DNA from: Prinsepia uniflora
Taxonomy: Eukaryota; Streptophyta; Magnoliopsida; Rosales; Rosaceae
Direction of reading: 5' to 3'
Assembly: GCA_032719365.1 (NCBI GenBank)
Contig: CM064867.1
Location: 41,441,651 to 41,505,650 of the forward strand
DNA length: 64,000 bases
Shown here: piece by piece, positions 1-10,679 of the stretch
How the letters are laid out: each line of letters begins with the position of its first letter
Position numbering within the stretch: position 1 is the stretch's first letter
Notes under the pieces: model-generated
Databases searched by the model: none
Seen by the model: only the letters and a program-made list of their open reading frames with translations
Told to the model about the DNA's origin: nothing
Program-made: the position numbers and the translations under genes

Positions 1-414
1 GACTGGGTTTTCTTGAAGTTATCTCCTTGGAAGGGAATCGTACGGTTTGGCAGACGAGGGAAGTTGAGTCCTCGTTACATTGGACCTTATGAGATTTTGG
101 AACGGATTGGTCCTGTTGCATATCGATTGGCCTTACCAGCAGACTTGGACAAGGTACATAATGTCTTTCATGTCTCTATGCTTCGGAAGTATATTCGAGA
201 TGATTCGCATGTTTTGGAGGCACAACCAGTGGCACTGAGGGAAGACTTGAGTTTTGAAGAGCAGCCTGTAGCGATCTTGGATCGGAAGGATAAGGTTTTA
301 CGAAGGAAGACGGTTCCCTTGGTTAAAGTATTGTGGAGGAATCATCAAATGGAAGAAGCTACTTGGGAACCTGAGGCCTTGATGCGGGAACAGTACCCTT
401 ACTTATTTCACTGA
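1..414 (+). pseudogene. Ty3/gypsy chromovirus polyprotein, C-terminal end (partial at window edge)
   Basis: The frame is open from base 1 to the TGA at 412-414, giving about 137 residues with no start in the window. It covers the C-terminal domain of integrase followed by a chromodomain ending near the EEATWEP motif. It matches almost residue for residue the end of the polyprotein encoded on the minus strand at 52229-53995, so it belongs to the same Tekay/Del-like lineage. The integrase tail and chromodomain direct insertion of the cDNA into chromatin. A polypurine tract and an LTR follow immediately, confirming the 3' end of an element. The visible part has no break; whether the rest is intact cannot be seen. 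It is marked pseudogene only because it is a transposon fragment. Confidence 0.9.
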
Positions 415-449
415 ATTTCGGGGACGAACATCTTTTTAGGGGGGTAGAT
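415..449 (+). other. Polypurine tract and 3' internal end of element A
   Basis: The stretch CTTTTTAGGGGGGTAGAT directly precedes the LTR start TGTAACAACCC. A polypurine tract here primes plus-strand DNA synthesis. The same block (GGGGACGAAATTCTTTTTAGG) lies at 63979-64000 in the last element, showing that the two are related. Confidence 0.85.
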
Positions 450-2644
450 TGTAACAACCCGTCCCTTCGGGAAGGGTAAAACTGTAATTTTGTAAAGTTT
501 TGTATATAAAGGACGATTTTGCCCTTGTGAATAGTAAACGAAAAGTTGACTTTTTGAATTACCGATTGGATGAGTGTTGACCCTTAACCGTGACGTAGTT
601 TAGGACGTCACGAGTCCGTAGACAGGTGGCAGGTTCGATTCGGACAACCGGAGGAAAAGTTATCACGTTTGGAAGATTAGGGGCGTTACCGTAATTTTGA
701 GTAAACGAGGAAAATGTTGACTTTTTGGAGGACTTGTGATTTTCACGTAGACCGAGGACCGTTGGATAGGTCACGACATCCTGAGTTCAATGACAGGCGG
801 CACGCTGTCATCGGACGTCGAACGGAAAAGATACGGGTCTAGAACGTTCGAGGGCAAAACGGTAATTTTATTATACAAGGGGTATTTTGGTCATTTTTCA
901 TTCAGCCAATTGGATGAGGACAAGTGGCTGAGTGGGGTAGGATATTTTCTGCTTTGTCCATAGGATTGTGGACACGTGGGGGCGCTGGATTGTTCCAAAG
1001 AGTTCCAAAGTGTGGCGGCCATACTTGTTCAAAACTCAAACCGTGCTTGAACTTGAACGCATAAAACAGAGAGAAGAGTTTGGAGAGGCGGTGATCGATT
1101 CAGTGCAAGGGAGAGTGAAGAGTGAGTTGAGAGAAGGACAGTGAGGCAAGGAGGTGCTGGTGATCGCGGTTTGGAGCTGCAACAGTGCATGGAGGCTACA
1201 CGGTGGACGACTGGGTTTTGAAGAAAACAGAGAAGGCGGTGGACTGTGGTGGCTGCTGTGCCGTGTGGTGGATCGATTCAAGCCACTAGGAGACTCAGGA
1301 GACTACGGGGAGTCCAACCAGCACTGTGGTAAGCGGCGGTGCCCACGGCGATGACTGAATTGAAGGGTAAGTTCCTTTCCCCTATTTTCCCGTGGATTTT
1401 AAATTCAAAAGTCGTGAAGGTAGGATGAGAATCGAGGGGATTGGTGAGTGCAGTGATGTTTAGGGAGGTTCTAGGAGTGGTGTAGGACGGTCGCCGTGAC
1501 AGGGGCGTACACGGCGGAGCACAGTCGACGGTGAGTACTCTGTACTCTGTTTGGCCGTGAAGTTCAAATGCAAAGTTGTGGAGTTGGGCGTTGAGTCGAG
1601 GGATTAGGAGGTTAGGGTGAAGTTCAGGAAGGTCCTAGGCGTCGATTAAGATGAACGCCGTGACGGGGGAGGACCTGGGCGGCCAGCGGCTAAAACAGGG
1701 GCTACCGGCCGTCTGTTTCGAGGCCGTGAACGGTGGGTTTCCGGCCGTGATTCTTCAAGGTTAGGACATGGTTAGGTTGCTTAGGATGGGACGAAGAGAA
1801 TGGGATTGGATTGGACTGGAATGGTGGTCGGATTACAGAGAACCGGTCACGCCGGTTCAACTGTGTTGAACCGGGTGACTCGAGGAAGGAGATGCACTGT
1901 AGCAGGCGCGTGAGGCCCACGCGCAGCCACTTTGGGCAGCGCGTGGAGGCGCGTGGGGAGGAATCCGGCCAAGCTTCTAACATGAGTTTAGTCCTAAATG
2001 TTCTAAGGAATCCAATGGTATAGTTTTCGGGTTAATCGGACGGTGTTACGGGATGGTTCGGGAATCCGGAAGGTTTAGGGTTTAGGATTAAAATATTATT
2101 AAATTCCTGAAAAATTGGGGAAATTAGGATTAGGATCCTTGATGTATTTGTGACCCTACTTGGTGCATTTTGACAGGACGGGAGGCACCCGAGACAGTCG
2201 AGGAGCGCACGGAGCGCGACTGACTTGCTCAGATTTGTGAGTGGACTCTTTCCTACTTCCGAGCATGCCTAACTGTTTTTATCAATGTTTTATGATATTA
2301 TGTGTGTTTTTATGCTTTAAATGATGGTTATACGTGATTGAAATGTTTGCATGTTTTTCGAGACGTTTCCGGGATTTTGCACGTTTTTCGAGAAAAAGCC
2401 GATTTTCAGATTTTGATGCCATATTTGAGAAATTCAACCTATAAACGTTTTCTAATGATGGTAAATGAGTTATGAAACATGATTTGGGATTTACTATGGT
2501 TTCTGGTATGAACATGGATTTTCCGGATTTGGGTTCGGAATGTCGGTTCTGAACGCCGGAAGGGCTTCGAACTGGGGATTCCGAATTCGAGTTTGGTGAT
2601 GGGTTTCGGAACGGTTTTACACTGAAATGGATTGGATTTGCTGG

Positions 2645-2830
2645 ATCTGGATATGGGTTTAAAGACCCGGATATTGTTGACGGGGGACGGGCCCGGATTG
2701 AGTTTAAAGACTCGGGAGTTTAAAGACTCGGATATTTATGATATTACCCCCATAGGCCTATTGAGTTTAAAGACTCGGGAGTTTAAAGACTCGGATTTAT
2801 ATTTGAGGCCTGGTTGAGTTTAAAGACTCG
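2645..2830 (+). repeat. Short tandem repeats, GAGTTTAAAGACTCGG unit
   Basis: At least seven copies of TTTAAAGACTCG occur, singly or as doublets, separated by short variable spacers. The unit is self-complementary in part (GAGTTTAAAGACTC). Comparable arrays occur at the same place in the LTRs at 6550-6725, 13245-13495 and 61595-61790. Confidence 0.85.
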
Positions 2831-2892
2831 GATAGGTCCAGCAGGTTTGATCGGGAAAGATGGTTTGATGCTCATGCTCTGGTTTCTATATC

Positions 2893-3005
2893 AGTTTTAT
2901 AGTGTATCTGTCTCTTATGATGTTTTATAGTGTATCTGTTTCTTATGATGTTTTATAGTGTATCTGTTTCTTATGATGTTTTATAGTGTTTCTGTTTCTT
3001 ATGAT
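2893..3005 (+). repeat. 28-bp tandem array, about four copies
   Basis: The unit TTTTATAGTGTATCTGTTTC plus about 8 bp recurs four times with few changes. The related LTR at 59258-62328 has a single copy near 61877, so this is a local expansion. Confidence 0.85.
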
Positions 3006-3437
3006 GTTTCATATTATGATTTTCTAATACTTCGTTGGGCATGCCTGTTTTCAAAGCGGAGGGAACAACTTATTATTTTTCCTTAACTCTGATTTTACGA
3101 GAAACTGTTTTGAAACTTTTATTCATTCCAGTCCACTCACACCTTCTGTTATTAAATTTCCCTCCAGGTCATGGTGATAGCGCTGGGGTGAACGTTGAGG
3201 CAGATATCGAGGCATAGAGCTTACGACGTTCTTCCGTTGCGGACTTAGAATTGTAGGACTTTTTGTGCCCATTTTGTAGACCTATGTTCTGACTTACGGT
3301 TGTATATATTTATTCCTTTGTTTGATAGTTATGCTTATAGTTGTATTAAGGTTAATTGTGGTACTGTAAGTGTGATTGTCAGACGGGAGCAGGGTTCGTC
3401 CCGGATATCGAGGTGATATTTGGGACGGGTCCTGACA

Positions 3438-4121
3438 GGAAGTCACGGTGCATTGCCTGCGAGGGATCACTATACGGAGCTACTGGACCGTATGATGACT
3501 CAGGAGCAGGAATGCTATGATTGGACGTCTGGGACGTCAGACATCTGGGATGTAAGAGATATTGACCCCGTGAGACCCCGGGTAGCACGCGTTGCTTGAT
3601 ACCGTGAGATATGGCGTCTGGGACGCTAGGCATCTGCGATGCCCATGATGGTTTAAATATGTTTTCTTGAGTGATATTTATGGTTATGGTTTTGGGCGGT
3701 AGCCCACTTGGAATTGGAATTTGGTTTTACGGTTTTGGGCTGAGTTCCCACATTTGGTTTTGAGTCATGGTTTTTGGGCTAAGGCCCTAACGGTTATTTT
3801 TAGTAAATAGTTTACTTACTGGTTTCGATGCATGCATACGTTTTAATGAAGGGCATAAATATCTTTGTGAAATGTGTTTTATGAACTTATTTATTTTCGT
3901 CCACTCACAGCTTTTGGTTGTTTTAAATGTCCTTCAGGTTGATTACGGATGCGACTGCAGCAGAGACTGGGACATTGCATGCCTCCTCCATCGATCCTTG
4001 CGCACTCTGGAAGCTGATTGGGGGCAGTGACTTTAGGTTATCCCTTGTCTGACACTTCGTGTCAGACGGGAGCATGACACATCCCACGGTAATCCCGGGG
4101 GGATTGGGATGGGTCGTGTCA
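3438..4121 (+). repeat. LTR fragment (3' part) interrupted by element A
   Basis: This is the downstream third of another plus-strand LTR of the same superfamily. It has GACGTCTGGGACG repeats (about 3515-3560), a CATGCATAC site (3831), GTCCACTCAC (3899-3908), the acceptor-like CCTTCAG|G at 3931-3938, and an LTR tail with CAGACGGGAGCATGAC ending GGGTCGTGTCA. Its upstream part is missing, consistent with element A having inserted into the intron-like region of this LTR. Confidence 0.75.
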
Positions 4122-4915
4122 CTGCGTGTGGGCCTCACGCGCCTACTGTGCAGTCATCTTCTTCCTGCAATCGAACTGGGTCCAGCCGGTTCACTGGTTC
4201 GGCTGGTCCAGTTGGACCGGCGTGACTGGTCTGGCCCCATATCTTCCATATTTTTCATCCAATTCCTTCCTTTTTAATCCCAATCTCCCTATATCAGTCC
4301 TAGCAACCTAATTATGTAAAGAAAACCAAGGAAAACCATAAAACATCCCTTGGTTCGACATACCCCTCAAGGCCTATGTTTTCTCGGCCACCCTCAGGGC
4401 TTCCTCAGCCGTGAACCACCATCAAATCCATCTCATAATCTTCATAACAACCCAAAAATCATCTTCCAATCATCCTAAGCTATCCATAACGTCAAAATCG
4501 AAATAAAGAGAAATTGGGTCTAACCGGGTACCTTGCTCGGGTCCATGGTCGCCGTCCACGGCGGCGTTGCTCCTGCCCCATGTCCCCCCATCACTCTCTG
4601 GTCCTCACAAGCATGATCAGATGGGAAGGGTGTTGGATTGGGTTGGATGTTTTGATCGGTTTCGAATGAAAGAAACAAAGAAGGTGAAATTGATATGCAT
4701 GAACCAATTTGGGTGGGCAATGGATGGATGAGAAGTGTCATTCATCCATTGGGCCTGCCCCTTAATATCTGGGCCCCACTTGCTGACAAATAATTTTCAT
4801 CTCGAACTTCGTGCAATAGTTCCTCGATCTTCCGTGAACCGTAACTTCCCCGTCGAACGTCTGAATTCGATGTGCCGCATGTCTACAGATTCGTATCGTC
4901 TTGATCTACTTTTGT
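4122..4915 (-). repeat. Truncated minus-strand LTR fragment
   Basis: On the minus strand it runs from U3 sequence (4800-4915, resembling 24950-25030) to the GC-rich box (4122-4150). It contains the AACCGG-type inverted repeat near 4215-4235. Both LTR ends are missing. No open reading frame here looks real. Confidence 0.65.
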
Positions 4916-7295
4916 TTCAGATTGTTAAACGGACTTTGACCGATGATTGTGATGTAGTTCGGGACGTCACGAATCCGTCAATAAGTGGCACGTTCGATTC
5001 CGACATTCGATGGGAAAGTTATGAGGTTCCAAAGTTTAGGGGCATTTTGGTAATTTGGAACAAAGGGTATTTTAGTCATTGGTTTGTATTGGGAATTGTG
5101 CCCAATTGGAGTGGGGCACTTGTCCTATGTCTGAAAGGCTTTGAAAGCCTCATCAACCGTCTCACCTAAGTTTAAAAAACAGGAAATCGTGCAAGTGTGT
5201 GTTCAATGACTGTACGTCGAGAAGGAAAAACAAAGTATGGGTGTGTGATCGTGAACCCGAACCCATTTAATCCTCCAAAAAATACCTAAGATGTGTGAAT
5301 GAAAAAGTGAGGGGAGGTTGAGACAAGTGTGCTGGTGCAATCATGTTGAGCTGTCGTGGACGGTGGCCGTGAAACCGACACGGTAAGGTTTTGTGATTCA
5401 AAAATGGAAACTTGAATTTTAGTGTTTGTTACACGATTCTAATGCTTGGAAGTGGTTCCTGGAGGTCCTAGGAGTTGATTGGGACCAAAACCAAAGCTTG
5501 AGGTGGCTGGGATCAACGGTAGGACATGGTTGCAGAACACGGGTTGGTGCTTCGATTTGGAAGGTAAATTCCAGACCTGTTTTCCATATTTTGAGTAGTT
5601 AGATCAATTGTAAATGATGGGACGAAGTTATGGTAGTTGAAAGGATTGAAAAAGATGGAGAATTGGGTGAGAATCGGTCTCGCGGGTTCGGGTGGAACGG
5701 ATTTGCATAAACCAGTCTGAACCAAATTGATCGGAGGTTGAAGATAAACAATGTCACAGCACATCAGCTTCACGCTCAGCGCCTTTTGGCGGCGCGTGGG
5801 GATGCTTGGGGGCAGTTATGGTAGAAGTTTTCAACATGTGTTTCGATGGTTTCGATGTAACAAACATTTTGGGACCGGGTTCGAGTCGATCGAACATCGT
5901 TTCGATATAGTTCGGGATGCCCGAAGCTTTAAGTGTTAGTTTAAATACGTTTAAAAATCCAGGAAAATTACGGGAATTTAATGGAAGGTTATTGGAAGTG
6001 TTAGTGACCTTAGAATGCGATTTGGACAGGTCCAGAAGTTTCGGGGATGATGGATTAGCTAAGAAAGGCTTGGTGCACGCATATCGAGGTAGCTGCGAGG
6101 ACTGTCTGTGAGTGGACTTTGCTTTCTAAATTATAATGCATGCATAACTATTTTATATGTTTTCTATATATGATTTCTATGCTTATGATTGCGATATTTA
6201 TGATTTCCATATTTACACTTGTTTCAATGTGATTTATGTATTCGCACGTACTTCGAGGATATGGTTTTATGTTATGCTTTGTTAATGGTTTGATGGATGA
6301 TTTTATACTGTTTATACGTATTGTGTTTTGATAATGATTTGATGATATGATATTAGGTTTGAATGTGAATTCAGGCATGAGACCCATTTCGATAAAATAT
6401 GATTTCGGATTTCGATTTAAATGTGATTTGGATGGATTTCTGGATTTAGATTCTGGTTTCGAAATGATGGTTTCGGATATGGATTTGGAAATGGATTTAT
6501 GGATTTGGTTTTGAAATTATTTTGAATTGGATTTGCTGGATCTGGATTTGGGTTTAAAGACTCGGTCATTGATTGTGACGGGGGAGGGCCCTATATGTGA
6601 TTTAAGTTTAAAGACTTGTGAGTTTAAAGACTCGGTTATTGATTTCCCCTGAGGCTTGTTATTGAGTTTAAAGACTCGTTGATTACCCGGGAAGGTCTGA
6701 CATGTGATTTGAGTTTAAAGACTCAATGATATGAGATTCAACAGGTTCGATTGATAGCTATGTATTTCGGATTTATGTGATATGATGATTGTTTTCATAT
6801 GGTTTTCAGATGTTTTGGCCGATGGCCCAGATGATTGGATTTACGGTTTTACACGGGATTTGGGTTTTGGGCTGAGGCTAGGTGATTTGAGAAAGAAAAA
6901 TAATTTGGGTTTTATAACAGTTTTCTTATGTTGAAAATGAAATGGTTTTTGAATGCATGCATTGGTTTTTACGTGAAGGGAAAAAATGTCTTTTTCTGTA
7001 AAATATTTTATAAACTTATTTATTTTTGTCAACTCACAGTCTTTTCTAGTGTTTTGATGCCCTTCAGGTTGATGCGTATGCGGGCTGTTGGTGAGACTGA
7101 GACATCACACTCACACATTCCACTACGGTTCAAGCGTACTCTAGAAGATAGTTGGATGGTTAGCCTGGGTATCCCTAGTCTAGCTTACGTGTTACATGGA
7201 GGTTAGATGGGTGTCTGGTCTTTCTGTCATACGTAGGTTAGATGGGAGCATGTTCCATCCTTGTAATCCTAGAGGGATTGGGATGGGGCATGTCA
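4916..7295 (+). repeat. LTR B: 5' LTR of the non-coding array, head truncated
   Basis: It begins inside U3 (ACGGACTTTGACCGATGAT), missing roughly the first 165 bp relative to LTR C, and ends GGGGCATGTCA. A tRNA-Met PBS follows four bases later, which sets the right end. It holds the paired ACGT motif (4947-4970), the GC box (about 5770-5800), TTTAAAGACT repeats at 6550-6725 and an intron-like segment at 6108-7067. Confidence 0.82.
6108..7067 (+). other. Putative intron within LTR B
   Basis: GTGAGTGGAC opens and GCCCTTCAG closes 960 bp. The decamer at 7028-7037 (GTCAACTCAC) differs from the exact complement at one base. ATGCATGCAT-type sites sit near 6136 and 6952. Confidence 0.5.
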
Positions 7296-7298
7296 AGT

Positions 7299-7310
7299 TG
7301 GTATCAGAGC
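7299..7310 (+). other. Primer-binding site, initiator tRNA-Met type
   Basis: TGGTATCAGAGC lies three bases after the LTR end GTCA. This is the standard plant tRNA-iMet complement used to prime minus-strand synthesis. Confidence 0.92.
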
Positions 7311-10287
7311 GAGGTTATCGGTTCTGGAGCGAAATTATGGCTTCCGGAGTGAGGTTGTTGGTCTCTGAGAGAGCTAGTCAGTTGGTTGGTGTGTTGTGTC
7401 TTGTGGTGGATGTGATCTCTCTACGAGGAGCAATCTGCTATCAACTTGAACGCTAGGGTGATAGTGTGATAGTTAGTGGAGAGTCCTATTCATTGGTGTT
7501 GCTTTTCCCGATACGCCGTGAAGCGGTGTGTTGCAACCCTTCTCATGATCGTGTTTGTGTTGGCGGTAACCTTGGTTGCACACGATGGTCGATGACTTTT
7601 CAGGGACATGTCTGTGTTGGCCAACACTGGTTGTTGTTGATTGGTCGATTACTTTTTAAGGTTGTGTTTGCGTCGGATGTGACATGGGTTGCACATGATG
7701 GTCGGTTGGACCTCAGGGTCGGCTATGTTAGTTGTTGAGTATGACCGAGGGATGGTTTGGCACCATTTTGGTTACCTAGTTGAATAAAATATGATGATAC
7801 TGTAGAGTCATGAACGTTGCTTGGTCAGTTCGTGATAGCCTGAGATTTGTGTGGCTGAGACCACCGGGATAGTCTTGGGTACTTGATGGACTGAGTGGTA
7901 ATGAGCTCTGTTTTGGCTGGGCATGCTAGTGGTACCCTAGATGTGATTGATGGTTTGGTAATGATACTGAGTTGTAGATGCCTTATTGGGAAACCCTAGT
8001 TCGAGTGGTTAGCTTAGGCATGTGAGCTAGCTAGATGTTGTGGATTGGGCGACCTCTCGAGGTTTAGGTTGTCAGTCCAGGTAGATTGGTGATTATGCTG
8101 TTTGGTACAGTTGAGTGTGTGGATGGCTTCGTGGATGGCTCTAGTCTTGTCTCGTGTGGCTATGAGGATTGGTTGGTCTGACATGAGGTGACATGTTGGG
8201 ATCCACGCTTGGATTGATGGATTAGTAGTGCTGTTGAGATTGTCGTGTATGGAATACTATATTCTAGTGGATCTACAGTTGAGTCCTGATGACCCTAGGC
8301 CCCCCAAGTTGAGATTGTTGGGCATTGATTGGCCTAGAGTGGTTGACTATGAGAGAGGCAAGTTCCCTAAATCCTAGTGCAGACTTAGGATTTTGACTTG
8401 GTATGGGTAGAGATTCGGGTAGCATGTGATGTGAGCACGAGATAGGAGACGACTGTGTCACATTCTCAGCGATTGTGATAATGAAGGGAGACCACGAGCC
8501 ACGAACTATGTGTATACCAATCGTGAGATGCATGTGTGTGGTATTGACCACTACTGAGCGGAACTATTTGATGAATAGTAATATGTCATGTCTTGGTATG
8601 AATGGTCAGGACGGTATTAGTTTGAGTAGAGTAGTGCAACAGAAGCGTGGTAGACCTATGCTGGGTTTTGGGTCGAGGTGGTTCGGTATGGTCAGGTTGA
8701 CCATGCGTGCGATGGGTATTCATGGACGCATTCCGAGGTGCCATACTATGCTAAGGTTAGTAATTATGGTAGCGTGTCGGGATGTGTCAGAGTATTCAGA
8801 GGTTAGTGACTGATGATCCCGAGAGTTAGTGATTGGTACCTTAGTGGTTGTGCTATTGGGAAACATATGTTGCGTTCTCGGGAGTTGAACCTTAAAGGTT
8901 GGCACGTGAGATAAGGTTACCTGTTGAATGTCGTTTATGCACATCCATAAACAGCATATGGGGGACTCGCAAGGTTTATCCTTGAGTTGAGTGAACTCCA
9001 ATCGGAATGAATGTCCCTATATAAACAGTATTAACCGACAGGTGAGTTGAGTAGAGGTGTTGGACTGTGTACGGACGCGTGGATGTTATCCTGGAGGATT
9101 ATGGACTTCCTAAGGCCAGTGGTGGTGTATTTCTTTAAGGGGGGGAAGTCTAATGGTTGGACTTGACATCTGTGTGGAAGCATATCCAAGTTGGTTCCAA
9201 CATGGTTGAGACTTTGGAAATCACGAGAAGTGGTGTATGCGATTTACATTAAGGTTGCGTCTCGAGAAGTTGTAATTGATATCGGATTGGTAATACCTGT
9301 TCAGTACTTAGTGATGGGTACTGAGTAGTCGATGCAAGAGACCATAGTGCTTTACGGTGGAACTTTGAGAGTTGTGATACCCCCTGATTGTGGACAGCTT
9401 TGGAATTAGCGGAGGTTACTTGGTGTCACCACGTTAGTGTGTAAGGCAAGTGTAGTGAGGTCTATGTTTAGTTGGCTTGATGTAGATGTTATGTGGATGT
9501 CATTGTCTTGGATTGTTTTGAGTCCCTGTTGTGCGATGACGGAGGAAAGATGCTAGGTAAGAAGTGACTATAACTAACCGATATGAGGTAAATGAAGAGA
9601 ACCCACATTCTAGATTATGCTTTGTCTTCATGGCAAGCTGTGCAGGTGTGGGAATAGATAATGAGTAGTACTGTGGAAAGTCGAGGAGTTATGTGTCTGT
9701 AAATAGGATTCCACGAGGGTGTGAGACCCTATGGATCGAGACTTAGATGTTGTCGAGGTGTCAGTTGACAAATCTCTTGGAATGGGATAAAAAATTGATC
9801 CAACCGCTATCTTGGTTATGTGGGTGGTCTAACTTGGATATGAGCTGTCTTGAGCATAGATTGGGTATGTTAGTGAGTGTAAGACGAAGTTGACCTGGGA
9901 CTATTTTGGACGTGGTGATGTGTTGGTTTTAGATATGTGAGGAGTATTGGTTTGTCTTGGATAATGGATGGATGAGTATGGATCTGGATTCACTCATTCA
10001 GACGGCAGTGTCAGTGATTGTCGAACGGAGGCTAGTTTTGTGAATAAGGTGTAGTATTGGGAATTTGGTCTCTTTCCGGAGTTATGCAAGTACGTTGTGG
10101 TACTTGGATGGACCAGATGTCAACGTGGTTTTCGACTCTGTTGGATACGCAGTGGCGAGAGTCGGATTTAGTAAGTCTTAGTGGACGACGTGGTCCTCAC
10201 ATGTGTGTTTGGTAGATGAGCTTGGGATTAGATGTTTCTGATGTGGGTCAGGAGACCAAGAGCCTCGAGATGGACTTGGAGTTGGTA

Positions 10288-10609
10288 TGTCAAGACCCGA
10301 CCCGTCTCGGTCAGGACCCGACTCATCTAGAACCATATTGTCTGCTTTGGGCCTCGCCTTCACGGTTTTGTTTTCGGGAGCTTATGGTGCAACTTCCCAG
10401 GGGGTCACCCATCATGGAATTGCACCAGCCTCAACTTGCTTAACTTTGGGGTTCCAATCCCCCCCAAAGCCACTTGATCTGCCAAAAGGCCTAGTGCTAG
10501 ATAGGTGTGTGCCTACACCTTTAAGGCACACCACCATCCTCTCCCAGACCATTACCCCTCGCAGGAATGTGGGATTGTTCACCGTTCTCTCCAGGACACG
10601 GGTCTTACA
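10288..10609 (-). repeat. Cassandra-like 3' LTR (complete)
   Basis: This 322-bp LTR begins TGTAAGACCC and ends TCTTGACA on the minus strand. It retains the proximal part that the other LTR lacks. Confidence 0.85.
10386..10452 (-). promoter_or_regulatory. 5S rRNA-like Pol III promoter region in TRIM LTR
   Basis: On the minus strand, AGTTAAGC (box A-like) and GATGGGTGACC..CTGGGAAGT (box C-like) appear in the order and approximate spacing of plant 5S rRNA. It is not a 5S gene: sequence before and between the boxes diverges. A second copy is at 10779-10846. Confidence 0.8.
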
Positions 10610-10660
10610 ATTCACCCCCTTAGGGCCCAGCGTCCTCGCTGGCACACTTCCCGGTCGGGG

Positions 10661-10676
10661 TCTAGCTCTGATACCA
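10661..10676 (-). other. TRIM primer-binding site
   Basis: The minus strand reads TGGTATCAGAGCTAGA, three bases inside the right LTR. Confidence 0.88.
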
Positions 10677-10679
10677 AAT

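Larger units (their letters stand above)
2237..3167 (+). other. Putative intron within LTR A
   Basis: Donor T|GTGAGTGGAC and acceptor CCCTCCAG|G enclose 931 bp. The donor decamer (2237-2246) is the exact reverse complement of GTCCACTCAC at 3131-3140. The segment holds the TTTAAAGACTCG array, the 28-bp array, and GCATGC-containing sites near each end. The function is inferred from comparison with the other LTRs. Confidence 0.5.
450..3437 (+). repeat. LTR A: 3' LTR of the first chromovirus element
   Basis: It starts TGTAACAACCC just after the polypurine tract and ends GGGTCCTGACA, about 2,990 bp. In order it contains: a U3 head with GTTGAC repeats and the ACGT pair near 589-610; a hairpin AACCGGTCACGCCGGTT near 1841; a GC-rich GCGCGTG/CACGCGC box near 1905-1960; an intron-like segment 2237-3167; TTTAAAGACTCG tandem repeats at 2645-2830; and a 28-bp tandem at about 2893-3005. 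It is colinear with the LTR at 59258-62328. The 5 bp that follow are GGAAG, possibly the target duplication, but the other copy lies outside the window. Confidence 0.88.

Noticed and set aside
2282..2515. Host gene exons within the GT..AG segments of the LTRs
   Set aside because: Frames in these segments are short, differ between LTR copies and are made of tandem repeats. Nothing suggests a captured host gene.
4735..5169. 144-residue plus-strand ORF
   Set aside because: It spans the junction of two truncated LTRs in opposite orientations and has no protein motif.
8475..8813. 112-residue ORF conserved at 19584-19922
   Set aside because: Conservation is explained by the P/P' duplication. Q does not keep the frame and no domain is recognisable.
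9132..9149. Polypurine tract marking the end of internal region P
   Set aside because: TTCTTTAAGGGGGGGAAG resembles one, but no LTR head follows and the sequence continues unchanged in P'. It may be a relic.
10386..10452. 5S rRNA gene
   Set aside because: Only the internal promoter-like part matches 5S rRNA, and it lies inside paired LTRs of a TRIM; the upstream half of a 5S gene is absent.
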